A model generated the notes under the pieces. The model worked only from the letters and a program-made list of their open reading frames with translations, was not told the origin of the DNA and made no database searches. Positions 1 through 10,409 of a DNA stretch of 64,000 nt are shown here, piece by piece. The translations under genes and the position numbers were made by a program. Each line of letters starts with the position of its first letter. Position 1 is the first letter of the stretch. Source of the stretch: Moraxellaceae bacterium (lineage in GTDB: Bacteria; Pseudomonadota; Gammaproteobacteria; Pseudomonadales; Moraxellaceae); NCBI GenBank assembly GCA_030680295.1, contig JAUXVU010000018.1:613547-677546 (forward strand). The letters run 5' to 3'.

Positions 1-437
1 TGTAACAACACCAGTCGGTCAAAGCTCATGGTTTCAAGTGCAACTTCGACTTCACCTTTCACCCGGCTATAAAACATAGACGCTTTGGGATGCGCACCAA
101 TTGCTGAAATACTTAAAAACTGAGTAGCGCCGGCGCGCTTAGCCAGCTGGGCAGTCGCAAATACGGCATGCTGATCCACAGCCCTGAATGCCGCTGTGTT
201 ACCGGCTTTTTTGATGGTGGTGCCTAGGCAGTTAAAGGCAGTATCAACTTCACTATTTAGGCTAAAGCCACCTAAGTTGGTCACGTCAACTTCATGCACC
301 TGCATTTTTGAGTGGGTAAAAGGCAGTGGTCGGCGAGATAACACATGCACTTGTGCAACGTCGTCGCAGGCTAATAACTCAGCCAATACGATTTGCCCAA
401 CTAAACCGGTGGCACCTGCTATCACTACATTACGCAT
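1..437 (-). CDS. NAD(P)H-binding oxidoreductase, atypical SDR (YraR/HTATIP2-like), 3' end outside window
   Basis: The 145 visible codons begin with a beta strand followed by GATGLVG, the Rossmann glycine motif of atypical short-chain dehydrogenases, and continue through FNCLGTT and SISAIGAHP to FYSRVKGEVE, where the Tyr and Lys occupy the YxxxK-like positions of the HTATIP2/YraR group. The protein probably binds NADP(H); its substrate is unknown. The ATG at 437 opens directly onto the first beta strand, so I take it as the start. The C-terminal part lies beyond position 1. The family call is secure; the function is not. Confidence 0.8.
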   Translation of the reverse strand, partial: MRNVVIAGATGLVGQIVLAELLACDDVAQVHVLSRRPLPFTHSKMQVHEVDVTNLGGFSLNSEVDTAFNCLGTTIKKAGNTAAFRAVDQHAVFATAQLAKRAGATQFLSISAIGAHPKASMFYSRVKGEVEVALETMSFDRLVLL

Positions 438-511
438 GACGCTAACACTCCAAGAAAAGACAACTTTACCGCGGACTTAGCGTTTGTCACAATCGCCAAA
501 TATCTAGGTAA

Positions 512-1204
512 ATGAACATGTATTTTTTACACCGACCCTCTTTGTCAGCACTCGTACTAATTTGCTGTGTTTCGACGACGGCGAACGCTCAATACTTATA
601 TCAGTTTGAGTCAAAAAGTGGTGAGCGCTTATTAACCAATCAGGTTGATCAAGGCAAACGCCCCGTTGGTGCCGGCAATCAGCATTTCACACGGCAAGTC
701 AAAGTCACTTGGTATCCAGACACCAACGTTCATCGTTATGGCAACTGGGGCGACAATGAGGCCGCTGTTCGCCCCAGCATGAGCAAAAACCGTAACGCCT
801 TTGATGAGCTAATTCGCCAAGCCGCTAATAAGTACCAGCTTGATTTTGGCCTCATCAAAGCCATCATTCATACCGAGTCAGGCTTTAACCCGAATGCCAA
901 GTCTGGTCCGGGCGCACAAGGCTTAATGCAACTGATGCCGGCAACCGCCGCACGATATAACGTGGCCAACGTCTGGGACCCTGCTCAAAATATTGAGGCT
1001 GGCAGCCGACACTTTCGCCACTTACTTAATCGGTATGATGATTTGACCTTAGCACTAGCGGCTTATAACGCGGGCGAAGGCAATGTCCGAAAATACAACG
1101 GGGTGCCACCGTTTGCGGAAACACGCGATTACATTCAACGTGTTACCGGACGTTATCAGCGCTTATATGGTGGTGGTACACGCTTAGGCGCCGTCACACC
1201 GTAA
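512..1204 (+). CDS. Secreted lytic transglycosylase, SLT family
   Basis: A 230-residue protein with a signal peptide (hydrophobic stretch at about residues 10-24, likely cleavage after ANA at 26). The soluble lytic transglycosylase domain covers about residues 95-220: catalytic Glu122 in IHTESGF, then GAQGLMQLMPATA and LALAAYNAGEGNV. It should cut the MurNAc-GlcNAc bond of peptidoglycan in the periplasm, giving anhydro-muropeptides. The N-terminal 90 residues resemble the short DUF4124-like region often found before small SLT domains. A second ATG at 518 is spaced better from the AGG at 505-507 and could be the true start. The last 11 bases overlap the convergent Rieske gene. Confidence 0.88.
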   Translation: MNMYFLHRPSLSALVLICCVSTTANAQYLYQFESKSGERLLTNQVDQGKRPVGAGNQHFTRQVKVTWYPDTNVHRYGNWGDNEAAVRPSMSKNRNAFDELIRQAANKYQLDFGLIKAIIHTESGFNPNAKSGPGAQGLMQLMPATAARYNVANVWDPAQNIEAGSRHFRHLLNRYDDLTLALAAYNAGEGNVRKYNGVPPFAETRDYIQRVTGRYQRLYGGGTRLGAVTP

Positions 1205-1514
1205 TGGTTTCGCTATCCACACCAATACGGTTGCCATCAAAAACTAAGGGGTAATGTACTAAACAAGGCCCGGGCCCTGGCAGCCGACATTGGCCACTGA
1301 GCACATCAAACGACCAGCCATGCTGCGGACAGCGCAACACCGTACCGTTTAAGTCACCATCTGCTAAGGCATGGCCACGATGCGGGCATTGATTACGTAT
1401 CAGCTTGGGCTGACCCTCAACTTGCAGCAATAACAACGGCACACCATTAATGACAAACTCGCGACGGTAACCGTCTTCCAGAAACATCAATTTTTCTAAG
1501 GCCACGAAGGTCAT
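1194..1514 (-). CDS. Rieske [2Fe-2S] ferredoxin-like protein
   Basis: A 106-residue, single-domain Rieske protein. The two cluster-binding boxes are present: CPHRGHAL (C-x-H, about residues 43-45) and CPQHGWSF (C-x-x-H, about residues 62-65). There is no membrane anchor and no fused catalytic domain, so it is a soluble electron carrier, like the ferredoxin subunits of Rieske oxygenases or NirD-like proteins. No oxygenase lies nearby, so its partner is unknown. A GGTGG ribosome-binding sequence precedes the ATG. It is convergent with, and overlaps, the transglycosylase gene. Confidence 0.85.
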   Translation of the reverse strand: MTFVALEKLMFLEDGYRREFVINGVPLLLLQVEGQPKLIRNQCPHRGHALADGDLNGTVLRCPQHGWSFDVLSGQCRLPGPGPCLVHYPLVFDGNRIGVDSETITV

Positions 1515-1554
1515 TTTTCCACCGCTCTGATATTGCCAATAAAAAACATCACCA

Positions 1555-1592
1555 GAAAAAACGGCCCTGTGAATTCACACAGAGCCGTTTTT
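1555..1592 (-). terminator. Rho-independent terminator of ppsA (bidirectional shape)
   Basis: An 11-bp stem with one mismatch (1561-1571 with 1578-1588) and a 6-nt loop. It is flanked by six A on the left, read as six U on the minus strand, and by a T run on the right. It lies just downstream of ppsA and upstream of the Rieske gene on the same strand, so it most likely ends the ppsA transcript. Confidence 0.8.
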
Positions 1593-1607
1593 ATTCACAC
1601 GTTTTGC

Positions 1608-3980
1608 TTACTTACCATGCGACTGCGCAAGGAAGAACCACGTATCCAACACTGAGTCTGGGTTCAACGACACTGAATCAATGCCCTGCTCCATTAACCA
1701 CTGTGCCAAATCTGGGTGATCCGATGGGCCTTGGCCACAGATACCGATGTACTTATCGGCAGCGCGACAGGCTTGAATTGCACGTGACAGCAAGAACTTC
1801 ACGGCTGGATCACGCTCATCAAACAGGTGCGACACAATGCCGGAGTCACGGTCCAGACCCAATGTGAGCTGAGTCAAATCGTTTGAACCAATCGAGAAAC
1901 CGTCAAAATGTTGCAGGAACTCTTCAGCCATGATGGCGTTGGTTGGCAGCTCACACATCATGATGATGCGCAGACCATTTTCACCACGCTTCAAGCCCTT
2001 GGCAGCCAGCAGCTCGATAACTTTAGCTGCACCTGATGGTGTACGAACAAACGGAATCATGATTTCGACGTTAGTCAAACCCATGGTGTCGCGTACTTTT
2101 TTCAAGGCGCGCACTTCCAGTTCAAAACAGTCACGGAAGTTATCCGAGATATAACGGCTGGCGCCACGGAAACCCAACATCGGGTTTTCTTCGTGTGGCT
2201 CATAAAGTTTGCCGCCAATCAGGTTGGCATATTCGTTGGACTTAAAGTCCGACATACGCACAATCACTTTTTTCGGGTAGAACGCCGCGGCCAATGTCGC
2301 GATGCCTTCAGTCAGTTTTTCAACATAGAAATCGACTGGTGAAGCATAACCTGCAGCACGCTGATCAACTGCCTGCTTAATGTCACGTGGCAAGCTGTCA
2401 TAGTTAATCAAGGCTTTCGGGTGAACACCGATCATGCGGTTAATAATAAACTCTAAACGCGCCAAGCCAACGCCTTCGTTTGGCAGTGTCGCAAAGTCAA
2501 AGGCACGGTCAGGGTTACCCACGTTCATCATAATTTTGAACGGCAGCTTAGGCATGGACTCAATCGAGTTCTTCTGCACTTCAAACGCCAACAGACCTTC
2601 ATAAATAAAGCCAGTGTCGCCTTCAGCACAAGACGCCGTCACTTCCATACCATCAGTTAAAACATCGGTCGCATTACCACAACCGACAATAGCGGGCACA
2701 CCCAGTTCACGCGCAATAATGGCAGCGTGGCAAGTACGACCACCACGGTTAGTGATAATCGCGCTGGCGCGCTTCATGACCGGTTCCCAATCAGGATCGG
2801 TCATGTCAGAGACCAACACATCGCCGTCTTGGACTTTGTCCATTTCTTTGATGGAGCGCACCACACGTACCACACCAGAGCCAATGCGCTGACCAATTGA
2901 ACGGCCTTCGCACAATACTTTGCCTTCTTGCTTGAGCAAGTAGCGCTCCATGGTGCCGACATGCTGACGGCTTTTTACAGTCTCTGGACGAGCTTGAACG
3001 ATGTAGACCTTGCCATCATCGCCATCTTTAGCCCACTCGATATCCATCGGTGCGCCGTAATGCTTTTCGATAATCAGTGCCTGACGTGACAGTTCTTCCA
3101 CTTCCGCATCGGTAATGGCAAAACGTGCACGATCCGCTTTATCAACATCAACAATCTTAGTAGAACGACCAGCAGCACCGCTGTCGGCATAAATCATTTG
3201 CTGCGCTTTGGTGCCTAAGTTACGACGCAACACCGCTGGACGACCGGCTTCCAAAGTTGCTTTGTGCACGTAGAATTCGTCTGGGTTTACTGCACCCTGC
3301 ACCACCATTTCGCCCAAACCAAATGAGGCAGTGATAAACACCACATCACGGAAACCAGATTCAGTGTCTAAGGTAAACATCACACCAGCAGAACCCGTTT
3401 CTGAACGCACCATGCGTTGGATACCGGCAGACAAAGCCACCAGTTTGTGTTCAAAACCTTGGTGTACACGGTAAGAAATTGCGCGGTCATTAAACAAGGA
3501 AGCAAACACTTCTTTAATGGCAATCAAAACATTGTCAAAACCACGAATGTTCAAGAAGGTTTCTTGCTGGCCAGCAAAAGAAGCATCTGGCAAATCTTCG
3601 GCAGTAGCAGATGAGCGAATAGCCAACGGCATATTCGGGTTGCCACCGGTTAGTTCGTCAAACTCAGTACGAACAGCGGCTTCTAATTCAGGCAATAACG
3701 GGGTATCAACCACCCATTGACGAATTTTTTTACCTGCTTCAGCCAGTGCCAAGACGTCATCAACATTTAAGTTGTCGAGTACATCGTTAATACGCTGGTT
3801 AAGCCCGCTTTGTTCCAAAAAGTCACGATAGGCTTGTGCAGTAGTGGCAAAGCCACCTGGTACGGATACGCCAGCATTGCTTAAGTTGCTGATCATTTCA
3901 CCCAGTGAAGCGTTTTTACCGCCGACGACTTCAACGTCATGCTTGCCTAGGTTTTGAAACTTAATAACGAGCTTATTCAA
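1608..3980 (-). CDS. ppsA: Phosphoenolpyruvate synthase
   Basis: About 790 residues, the normal PpsA length. The enzyme makes phosphoenolpyruvate, AMP and phosphate from pyruvate, ATP and water, and starts gluconeogenesis from C3 substrates. The N-terminal ATP-binding domain begins [10 protein letters not shown]; the phosphohistidine domain has the catalytic His in [10 protein letters not shown]; the C-terminal TIM barrel shows [17 protein letters not shown] and GICGQGPS. I chose the TTG start at 3980: AAAGGGAG lies 7 nt upstream, and the following residues align with the usual N-terminus. An in-frame ATG at 4022 would add 14 unconserved residues. The regulator ppsR is divergent. Threonines near the phosphohistidine are the expected PpsR targets. 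Confidence 0.97.
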   Translation of the reverse strand: MNKLVIKFQNLGKHDVEVVGGKNASLGEMISNLSNAGVSVPGGFATTAQAYRDFLEQSGLNQRINDVLDNLNVDDVLALAEAGKKIRQWVVDTPLLPELEAAVRTEFDELTGGNPNMPLAIRSSATAEDLPDASFAGQQETFLNIRGFDNVLIAIKEVFASLFNDRAISYRVHQGFEHKLVALSAGIQRMVRSETGSAGVMFTLDTESGFRDVVFITASFGLGEMVVQGAVNPDEFYVHKATLEAGRPAVLRRNLGTKAQQMIYADSGAAGRSTKIVDVDKADRARFAITDAEVEELSRQALIIEKHYGAPMDIEWAKDGDDGKVYIVQARPETVKSRQHVGTMERYLLKQEGKVLCEGRSIGQRIGSGVVRVVRSIKEMDKVQDGDVLVSDMTDPDWEPVMKRASAIITNRGGRTCHAAIIARELGVPAIVGCGNATDVLTDGMEVTASCAEGDTGFIYEGLLAFEVQKNSIESMPKLPFKIMMNVGNPDRAFDFATLPNEGVGLARLEFIINRMIGVHPKALINYDSLPRDIKQAVDQRAAGYASPVDFYVEKLTEGIATLAAAFYPKKVIVRMSDFKSNEYANLIGGKLYEPHEENPMLGFRGASRYISDNFRDCFELEVRALKKVRDTMGLTNVEIMIPFVRTPSGAAKVIELLAAKGLKRGENGLRIIMMCELPTNAIMAEEFLQHFDGFSIGSNDLTQLTLGLDRDSGIVSHLFDERDPAVKFLLSRAIQACRAADKYIGICGQGPSDHPDLAQWLMEQGIDSVSLNPDSVLDTWFFLAQSHGK

Positions 3981-4288
3981 GGTGGTACTCCCTTTGTCGT
4001 AAAAACGGTCGCCGTGGATCACACGGTCGCGACCAGTGCCTGAAAGATTCTACCTGATGGTTCGTGCAAATGCGCTGACCTGTCGCCTATCCCCGACGAA
4101 GGTTGTAATGCCTATAAACAGCCATGGCAAAGGCTTCCAAATCAGCGATAAACTATTGTTTTATATCAAATGATACGACACACTCAGGACACAGATTTGG
4201 CAGCAAAACCACACTTCTTATCATTCACAAAAAATATAAGACACATTTTTACAGTGAATAATGCTAGTTAAACTCACTTGGAGCCATC
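3981..4288. promoter_or_regulatory. Divergent ppsA-ppsR control region
   Basis: A 308-bp gap between the two starts, AT-rich in its right half. It contains a 12-bp dyad, TATCA-AA-TGATA, at 4164-4175. I could not assign it to a known regulator, and I found no convincing -35/-10 pair. A good GGAG ribosome-binding sequence lies 6 nt before the ppsR ATG. No open reading frame of interest is seen. That the region serves both promoters is inferred from the gene arrangement. Confidence 0.5.
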
Positions 4289-5119
4289 ATGACCGACAAT
4301 CTTAAGCGCACTGTTTTCTTTGTTTCAGATGGCACCGGCATCACTGCAGAAACCCTTGGCCGCAGTTTATTGGCACAATTTGAAAGCATGACCTTTGAAG
4401 AAGTCACCGTACCTTTTGTCGACACTCTGGAAAAAGCCGCGCATTTAGTGCGAGAAATCAACAAGGTCGCTGAAATTGAAGGCTCCCGCCCCATCATTAT
4501 TGACACCATTGTCGACAAATCCATTCGCAGTGAAATTGCTCAAGCCAATGGTTACATGATGGATGTGTTTGAAACATTCGTGGATAGACTACAAGACGAG
4601 CTCTGCAGCAAACCCGTTAATGCAGTGGGCAAGTCACACTCCATTATTAATAACGCAACCTATAATGTGCGCATTGATGCCGTGCACTTTGCGCTGGACA
4701 ACGACGATGGTGCTAAAACACGCTATTACGATAAAGCTGACTTAATTTTGGTCGGCGTATCACGCTCTGGCAAAACCCCAACATCCCTTTATATGGCCCT
4801 GCAATTTGGTATTTTTGTTGCCAACTATCCGCTCACCGAAGATGACTTTGACGACCTGCGCTTACCGGCCAGTCTGCGCGAACATAAACGTAAGATTTTT
4901 GGCTTAACCATTGACCCACAACGACTATCAGCCATTCGTAACGAGCGCCGCGCCAATTCCACTTATGCGTCATTAAACCAATGCCAAATGGAAACACGCG
5001 CCGTTGAAGCAATGTTTAACCGCGAAGGCGTGCCATATATTCAAACTACGCATTTGTCGATCGAGGAAATTTCAACGCGCATCATGGCGCAAGTTGGCAT
5101 TAAGCGCCGCGCCGTTTAA
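4289..5119 (+). CDS. ppsR: PEP synthase regulatory protein (bifunctional kinase/pyrophosphorylase)
   Basis: A 276-residue DUF299 protein of standard length. It begins with the family signature [12 protein letters not shown] and has the P-loop-like [11 protein letters not shown] at about residues 152-162. The family inactivates PEP synthase by ADP-dependent phosphorylation of a threonine and reactivates it by phosphate-dependent removal, matching PEP synthesis to energy state. The position divergent to ppsA fits, as in many proteobacteria. The C-terminal half contains the conserved [13 protein letters not shown] region. The reading is secure. Confidence 0.96.
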   Translation: MTDNLKRTVFFVSDGTGITAETLGRSLLAQFESMTFEEVTVPFVDTLEKAAHLVREINKVAEIEGSRPIIIDTIVDKSIRSEIAQANGYMMDVFETFVDRLQDELCSKPVNAVGKSHSIINNATYNVRIDAVHFALDNDDGAKTRYYDKADLILVGVSRSGKTPTSLYMALQFGIFVANYPLTEDDFDDLRLPASLREHKRKIFGLTIDPQRLSAIRNERRANSTYASLNQCQMETRAVEAMFNREGVPYIQTTHLSIEEISTRIMAQVGIKRRAV

Positions 5120-5147
5120 ACCAACAGCGCAGCGCTTAAAGGATTGA

Positions 5148-7424
5148 TCAGACCGCCGGATTGGCGGTCTCTTTTTCTGTCATGGCAACCGCTTCAATGA
5201 CCAGCTTGTCATCCGACACCGAAATGTGGACACGACCACCCTTCGCCGCCAATTTGCCAAACAAAATCATTTCCGCCAACGGTTTCTTCAACTGCTCTTG
5301 AATTACTCGTGCCATCGGCCTTGCGCCCATCAGCGGATCATAACCACGGTCTGCCAACCAAGCTCTAGCCTCAGCATCCACTTCAATTTGCACATGTTTG
5401 TCATCTAACTGAGCCTGCAGCTCAACCAAGAACTTATCGACCACATTAATCACCACCGATGGATCTAGCGGTGCAAACTGAATAATGCTGTCTAAACGAT
5501 TACGGAACTCTGGTGAGAAGGCTTTTTTCAGCGACTCCATGGCATCCGTACGGTGATCTTGCAGCGTGAAACCGATGCTGGCACGACTGGCCACTTCGGC
5601 GCCCACGTTGGTTGTCATTACCAAAATCACATGACGGAAGTCGGCCTTACGACCATTGTTATCGGTCAACGTGCCGTGATCCATCACCTGCAATAACAGG
5701 TTAAAGACATCCGGATGTGCTTTTTCCACCTCGTCGAGTAGCAACACACAGTGTGGATGCTTGACTATAGCATCAGTAAGCAAACCGCCTTGGTCATAAC
5801 CCACATAGCCGGGAGGCGCACCAATCAAGCGTGACACGGTATGGCGCTCCATGTACTCGGACATGTCAAAACGCACCAGCTCAATGCCTAGGGTGCGCGC
5901 CAACTGACGTGTCACTTCGGTTTTACCCACACCGGTGGGGCCTGAGAACATAAAGCTGCCAATGGGCTTCTCTGGCGCCTTCAGACCTGCACGTGACAAC
6001 TTAATGGCCGATGCCAAGCTTTCAATCGCTGGGTCTTGGCCAAACACGGTCATCTTCAGATCACGTTCCAGGTTACGCAGCGACTCTTTATCGTTCGAGG
6101 ACACCGCTTTTGCTGGAATCCGCGCGACTTTAGCAACCATCTCTTCGATCTCGGCCACACCAATCGTTTTCTTACGACGGCTGGGTGGTTGCAGACGCTG
6201 ATAAGCGCCCGCCTCATCAATCAAATCAATGGCTTTATCAGGCAGATAACGTTCATGGATGTAACGGTCAGACAACGTAGCCGCCATCAGCAACGCTTTG
6301 TCGGCATAACGCACATGATGGTGATCTTCAAAACGCGACTTCAAACCGCGCAAAATGCGATAAGTTTCATCCACGGTTGGTTCAGACACATCAATCTTGT
6401 GGAAACGACGTGACAGCGCGCCATCTTTCTCGAATAAGTTTCGATACTCTTGGTAAGTGGTTGATCCCATACACTTTAATGTACCATTTGCCAGCGCAGG
6501 CTTGAGCAAATTGGACACATCCAAAACACCACCGCCAGCCGAACCGGCACCAATAATGGTGTGAATTTCATCAATAAATAAAATCGCACCTGGCGCTTCA
6601 GCCAACTCATTTACCAGCGCTTTAAAACGTTTTTCAAAATCGCCACGGTACTTTGTACCCGCCAACAAGGCGCCGATATCTAAGGAATAGACAACGGCAT
6701 CAGCAATGGCTTCTGGCACACGATCCTCAACAATCAACCATGCCAAGCCTTCAGCAATCGCTGTTTTACCCACGCCTGGCTCACCTACTAACACAGGGTT
6801 ATTTTTACGACGGCGGCACAGCACCTGGATCGCCCGCTCAATTTCCTGTTCACGACCAACCAACGGGTCAATACGCCCTTTTTTGGCTAACTCGTTTAAG
6901 TTCACGGTGTAATTAGACAATGCAGAGTCAGGCTTGGTGTCATTAATCGTGGCTGGCTCAATGTCGTCATTATCGGACTGAGATTCATCTTCTTGCGGCA
7001 CACCATGCGACAAGTAGTTCACTACGTCTAAGCGACTAACACCCTGCTGACGCAGCAAGTACACAGCATGCGACTCTTGCTCAGAGAAAATCGCGACCAA
7101 CACATTGGCGCCCACGACTTCACGCTTGCCCGATGATTGGACATGAAAAACAGCACGTTGCAATACACGCTGGAAACCCAAAGTTGGCTGTGTTTCACGA
7201 CCACCATCAGGTACCGGCAATAAAGGAGTGGCTTCATCAACATACGTCTGCAGCTCAAGGCGCAGCGCGATCTCGTCTGCACCGCAAGCTTTAAGCGCCT
7301 GTAGTGCCGACTCGTTATCCATTAGCGATAACAGTAAATGCTCGACGGTGATGAATTCATGGCGCTTTCCGCGAGCATCACGAAATGCCAAATTCAGGGT
7401 CAGCTCTAATTCACGGCTCAACAT
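5148..7424 (-). CDS. clpA: ATP-dependent Clp protease ATP-binding subunit ClpA
   Basis: A 758-residue AAA+ unfoldase of normal ClpA length. Order: an N-terminal Clp repeat domain (about 1-140) that binds ClpS; a first AAA+ module with Walker A GEPGVGKT (214-221) and Walker B LFIDEIH; a second module with GPTGVGKT near residue 495 and [10 protein letters not shown]; and a C-terminal D2-small domain. An IGF loop (SRASIGFTL) is the ClpP docking element. It unfolds N-degron and other substrates and feeds them to ClpP, encoded at 43.4 kb in this same window. It lies 21 bp downstream of clpS on the same strand, an operon that links adaptor and motor. Confidence 0.97.
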   Translation of the reverse strand: MLSRELELTLNLAFRDARGKRHEFITVEHLLLSLMDNESALQALKACGADEIALRLELQTYVDEATPLLPVPDGGRETQPTLGFQRVLQRAVFHVQSSGKREVVGANVLVAIFSEQESHAVYLLRQQGVSRLDVVNYLSHGVPQEDESQSDNDDIEPATINDTKPDSALSNYTVNLNELAKKGRIDPLVGREQEIERAIQVLCRRRKNNPVLVGEPGVGKTAIAEGLAWLIVEDRVPEAIADAVVYSLDIGALLAGTKYRGDFEKRFKALVNELAEAPGAILFIDEIHTIIGAGSAGGGVLDVSNLLKPALANGTLKCMGSTTYQEYRNLFEKDGALSRRFHKIDVSEPTVDETYRILRGLKSRFEDHHHVRYADKALLMAATLSDRYIHERYLPDKAIDLIDEAGAYQRLQPPSRRKKTIGVAEIEEMVAKVARIPAKAVSSNDKESLRNLERDLKMTVFGQDPAIESLASAIKLSRAGLKAPEKPIGSFMFSGPTGVGKTEVTRQLARTLGIELVRFDMSEYMERHTVSRLIGAPPGYVGYDQGGLLTDAIVKHPHCVLLLDEVEKAHPDVFNLLLQVMDHGTLTDNNGRKADFRHVILVMTTNVGAEVASRASIGFTLQDHRTDAMESLKKAFSPEFRNRLDSIIQFAPLDPSVVINVVDKFLVELQAQLDDKHVQIEVDAEARAWLADRGYDPLMGARPMARVIQEQLKKPLAEMILFGKLAAKGGRVHISVSDDKLVIEAVAMTEKETANPAV
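5151..5177 (+). terminator. Terminator of ppsR lying inside the 3' end of clpA
   Basis: A perfect 7-bp stem, GACCGCC (5151-5157) with GGCGGTC (5163-5169), a 5-nt loop, then TCTTTTTC. It serves the forward ppsR transcript and is embedded in the last codons of the convergent clpA gene, whose stop is at 5148-5150. Confidence 0.7.
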
Positions 7425-7445
7425 GCCTGCCTCTCCTTGCCCACG

Positions 7446-7793
7446 TTAAATAATGGGCTCTGCTTGACACAACAGCGGATGTTCATGCTGTCGTGCATAT
7501 TCGACCACCATGGCCGCTTTTGTTTCCGCCACATCACGAGAAAAGTTACCAATTCCCGCTTTACCCATATGATGCACTTGTAGCATCACTTGCGTTGCCA
7601 GCTCCACATTCAGCCCAAAGAAGCGCTCTAAGACCTCAATCACAAACTCCATCGGCGTATAGTCATCATTCAAGATAATGACCTGATAACGTCTTGGTCG
7701 CTTTAATTGTGGCAAGCGATCTGCCAACAACATAGCCCCTTGACGCTGCTCATCCGACGAATTGTTACTGTCGTCTTGATCTGAGCTGAACAT
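7446..7793 (-). CDS. clpS: ClpS adaptor, N-end rule specificity factor
   Basis: A 115-residue adaptor. The core begins [16 protein letters not shown], where the NDD and following Thr/Pro form the N-degron pocket, and ends with [19 protein letters not shown]. It delivers proteins with bulky N-terminal residues to ClpA. I start it at the ATG at 7793, which has a GGTGG sequence upstream and gives the usual length; an in-frame ATG at 7859 would add 22 residues that match no ClpS feature and has no ribosome-binding site. It precedes clpA on the same strand. Confidence 0.95.
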   Translation of the reverse strand: MFSSDQDDSNNSSDEQRQGAMLLADRLPQLKRPRRYQVIILNDDYTPMEFVIEVLERFFGLNVELATQVMLQVHHMGKAGIGNFSRDVAETKAAMVVEYARQHEHPLLCQAEPII

Positions 7794-8018
7794 AGGCCCA
7801 CCGGGCAGTGCTATAGCAACTTTGTTAAGCATGTAACGTGTCGTATCAATCATGTGCATGACAAGACTTTAACAGAGACTGACCTAAACCAAGCTCTGCT
7901 TCCAGTAAGTGAATGAAAACCCCGACGTTTCGCCAGACCAACGGCCTTGACCGAAACCTCTGAGGGCGCAAAATACGTAACAAAATATAGTAAATCATCA
8001 CCTATCACGACATAACAA

Positions 8019-8041
8019 GAGGTGCTCAAGCACCCTCGGAG
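8019..8041 (+). promoter_or_regulatory. Leader hairpin and ribosome-binding site of cspD
   Basis: GGTGC (8021-8025) can pair with GCACC (8030-8034) around a TCAA tetraloop; with one bulge the stem extends outward by two pairs (8019-8037). The GGAG ribosome-binding sequence follows at once (8038-8041), 5 nt before the ATG. Such a hairpin touching the ribosome site could make translation sensitive to temperature or growth state, but that is inference. The remaining upstream region (7794-8018) shows no other element I can name. Confidence 0.4.
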
Positions 8042-8046
8042 CATTT

Positions 8047-8307
8047 ATGCCCACGGGAACGGTGAAGTGGTTCAATGCCAGCAAAGGTTTTGGCTTTATT
8101 TGCCCCGATGAAGGCGGCCTAGACCTATTCGCCCATTTTAGCCAAATACAGATGGATGGGTTTCGTAGCCTACGCGCCGGGCAAATCGTCAGCTTTGAAG
8201 TATGCAGTACGAATGCAGGCCTGCATGCAAACAACATCAAAATAATTCAGCAACCCAGTGGTAAGTTACAGCAAATCAAAGAGCCAAACGGCAACATTCC
8301 AGCCTAG
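8047..8307 (+). CDS. cspD: Cold shock domain protein, CspD type
   Basis: An 86-residue single cold-shock domain. It opens [15 protein letters not shown], which contains the RNP1 element, followed by the RNP2-like LFAHFSQI. The phrase [12 protein letters not shown] is typical of CspD rather than CspA. CspD proteins bind single-stranded DNA and RNA and in E. coli inhibit replication in stationary phase. The position next to and divergent from clpS-clpA is the conserved CspD context. The C-terminal 20 residues are an unconserved tail. Confidence 0.9.
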   Translation: MPTGTVKWFNASKGFGFICPDEGGLDLFAHFSQIQMDGFRSLRAGQIVSFEVCSTNAGLHANNIKIIQQPSGKLQQIKEPNGNIPA

Positions 8308-8320
8308 CGCTTAAAATAAA

Positions 8321-8344
8321 AAAGGCCCACGAAGGGCCTTTTTT
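8321..8344. terminator. Bidirectional terminator between cspD and icd
   Basis: A 7-bp stem, AAGGCCC with GGGCCTT, 5-nt loop, flanked by an A run on the left and T6 on the right. It serves both convergent genes: cspD from the left and icd from the right. Confidence 0.85.
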
Positions 8345-8359
8345 ATTCAGCACATGTAA

Positions 8360-9616
8360 TTACATATGGCTGATGATCGCATCGCCAAACTCTGAACAAC
8401 GCAACAATTTGGCATCTGGCATCAGACGCTCAAAGTCATAGGTTACTGTTTTAGCCGTAATCGACTTCTCAACACCTTTAATAATGAGGTCAGCCGCTTC
8501 ATTCCAGCCCATATGACGCAGCATCATTTCTGCTGACAGAATAATGGAGCCCGGGTTGACCTTGTCTTGACCAGCATACTTAGGTGCCGTGCCGTGGGTT
8601 GCTTCAAACATCGCTACTGAACCACCCAAGTTTGCACCTGGTGCAATACCAATACCGCCCACTTCAGCCGCCAAGGCATCTGAAATGTAGTCGCCATTAA
8701 GGTTCAATGTGGCAATGACCGAATAATCCGATGGACGCATCAAAATTTGCTGCAAGAACGCGTCAGCAATCACATCTTTAATGATGATGTCGTTGCCTGT
8801 TTTTGGATTCTTTAACTTCATCCAAGGGCCACCGTCTAACAGCTCGGCACCAAAACGTTCTTGTGCCAGCTCATAACCCCATTCTTTGAAGGCACCTTCG
8901 GTATACTTCATGATGTTGCCTTTGTGCACTAGGGTCACTGAAGGCTTGTCATTGTCGATAGCGAACTGAATGGCTTTACGTACCAAACGCTGACTACCTT
9001 CACGCGATACGGGCTTGATGCCAATGCCACAACCTTCGGTAAAGCGAATTTTGGTAACGCCCATTTCTTCGCGCAGGAACTTGATGACTTTTTTTGCGTC
9101 TTCGCTGTCTGCTTTCCACTCGATACCGGCATAAATATCTTCGGAGTTTTCACGGAAGATGGTCATGTCAGTTAATTCTGGGTGCGATACCGGGCTAGGG
9201 ACACCGGGGAACCAACGCACAGGACGAACACAAACGTATAAGTCTAATTCTTGGCGCAGTGCTACGTTTAAGGAGCGAATACCACCACCAACTGGCGTGG
9301 TTAATGGGCCTTTAATTGAAACAACGTATTCACGCAGGGCTTCAAAGGTTTCTGGTGGCAGCCAAACATCAGGGCCGTATACTTTGGTGGCTTTTTCGCC
9401 ACAGAAGATTTCCATCCACGAAATGGCGCGTTTACCGCCATAAGCTTTGGTTACTGCAGCATCAACAACTTTTAACATGACCGGGGAAATGTCTGCCCCG
9501 ATACCATCACCTTCGATATAAGGAATGATGGGGAAATTTGGCACATTTAAGGAAAGGTCCGAGTTGACAGTGATTTTGTCGCCATCGGCTGGAACCGTGA
9601 TCTTCTGGTAACCCAT
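8360..9616 (-). CDS. icd: NADP-dependent isocitrate dehydrogenase
   Basis: 418 residues, matching the E. coli-type homodimeric Icd (about 416). It oxidatively decarboxylates isocitrate to 2-oxoglutarate in the TCA cycle. Visible features are [10 protein letters not shown] near residue 35, the regulatory Ser115 in [13 protein letters not shown] (the residue that AceK-type kinases phosphorylate), the catalytic region [14 protein letters not shown], and the cofactor loop with [10 protein letters not shown]. The gene is single, convergent with cspD and divergent from rluE. The 114-bp gap to rluE should contain both promoters, but I see no strong match. Confidence 0.97.
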   Translation of the reverse strand: MGYQKITVPADGDKITVNSDLSLNVPNFPIIPYIEGDGIGADISPVMLKVVDAAVTKAYGGKRAISWMEIFCGEKATKVYGPDVWLPPETFEALREYVVSIKGPLTTPVGGGIRSLNVALRQELDLYVCVRPVRWFPGVPSPVSHPELTDMTIFRENSEDIYAGIEWKADSEDAKKVIKFLREEMGVTKIRFTEGCGIGIKPVSREGSQRLVRKAIQFAIDNDKPSVTLVHKGNIMKYTEGAFKEWGYELAQERFGAELLDGGPWMKLKNPKTGNDIIIKDVIADAFLQQILMRPSDYSVIATLNLNGDYISDALAAEVGGIGIAPGANLGGSVAMFEATHGTAPKYAGQDKVNPGSIILSAEMMLRHMGWNEAADLIIKGVEKSITAKTVTYDFERLMPDAKLLRCSEFGDAIISHM

Positions 9617-9730
9617 TCTGCAGGTACTCCATCTAAGGTAGGAAGCGTGCGGATAACACGCGGTGCTCTGTTTACGTGATGCTTTCGCCGAAGAGTATAC
9701 TCACAGACCTGAACTATCCCAAGGGACTCC

Positions 9731-10390
9731 ATGTACAAAAATACACCCAATCGGGTCATGAATAGACCAAAGGCTAATACCAGCACACTAGCGACATCGC
9801 CGCGGCTAGTTTTATTGCACAAGCCTTATCAGGTTATTTGTCAATTCAGCCCTGATGGCAAACACACCACATTGGCCGACATCTTTGCACAATCGCGTGA
9901 CCGTATGGTGACTAACACCACTGGCTTATACCCAGCCGGCCGTCTAGATCACGACTCGGAAGGGCTACTGCTGCTAACCAATCATGGGCCATGGCAGGCG
10001 CGTATTAGTCACCCTCGCCACAAACTAAACAAAACCTATTTGGTTCAGGTTGAAGGCGAAGTCAGCGACGATGCAATCACTCGGCTACTGTCGGGCGTCA
10101 TTCTAAAGGATGGTCTTAGCTATGCCTTATCCGCCCGACGAATAACCGATTTGTCAGATATAGCTGAACGCAACCCGCCCGTTCGCTTTCGCGCCAATAT
10201 TCCCACCAGCTGGTTAGAGCTCACCATTAATGAAGGCCGTAACCGACAAGTACGACGCATGACCGCTGCCGTTGGCTTTCCTACTTTACGTTTAATTCGC
10301 ACCGCTGTCGGGCCATGGCAGTTGTCGCCACTAGCGCCGGGAGAAAGCATGGAAATTGCGCGCAAAGCCGTTGTTGATGTGTTGGGCTAG
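9731..10390 (+). CDS. rluE: 23S rRNA pseudouridine synthase, RsuA/RluE type
   Basis: 219 residues without an S4 domain. The core has GRLDHDSEGLLLLT, containing the catalytic Asp of the RsuA family, and the C-terminal GRNRQVRRMTAAVG. Length and the missing S4 domain fit RluE, which modifies U2457 in the peptidyl-transferase region, and RluE lies near icd in E. coli as well. The first 20 residues are unconserved, so a start slightly further in is possible. It is followed after 19 bp by mnmA, suggesting co-transcription of two RNA-modification genes. Confidence 0.9.
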   Translation: MYKNTPNRVMNRPKANTSTLATSPRLVLLHKPYQVICQFSPDGKHTTLADIFAQSRDRMVTNTTGLYPAGRLDHDSEGLLLLTNHGPWQARISHPRHKLNKTYLVQVEGEVSDDAITRLLSGVILKDGLSYALSARRITDLSDIAERNPPVRFRANIPTSWLELTINEGRNRQVRRMTAAVGFPTLRLIRTAVGPWQLSPLAPGESMEIARKAVVDVLG

Positions 10391-10409
10391 GCCGGTTGCC
10401 TGTTAGACT

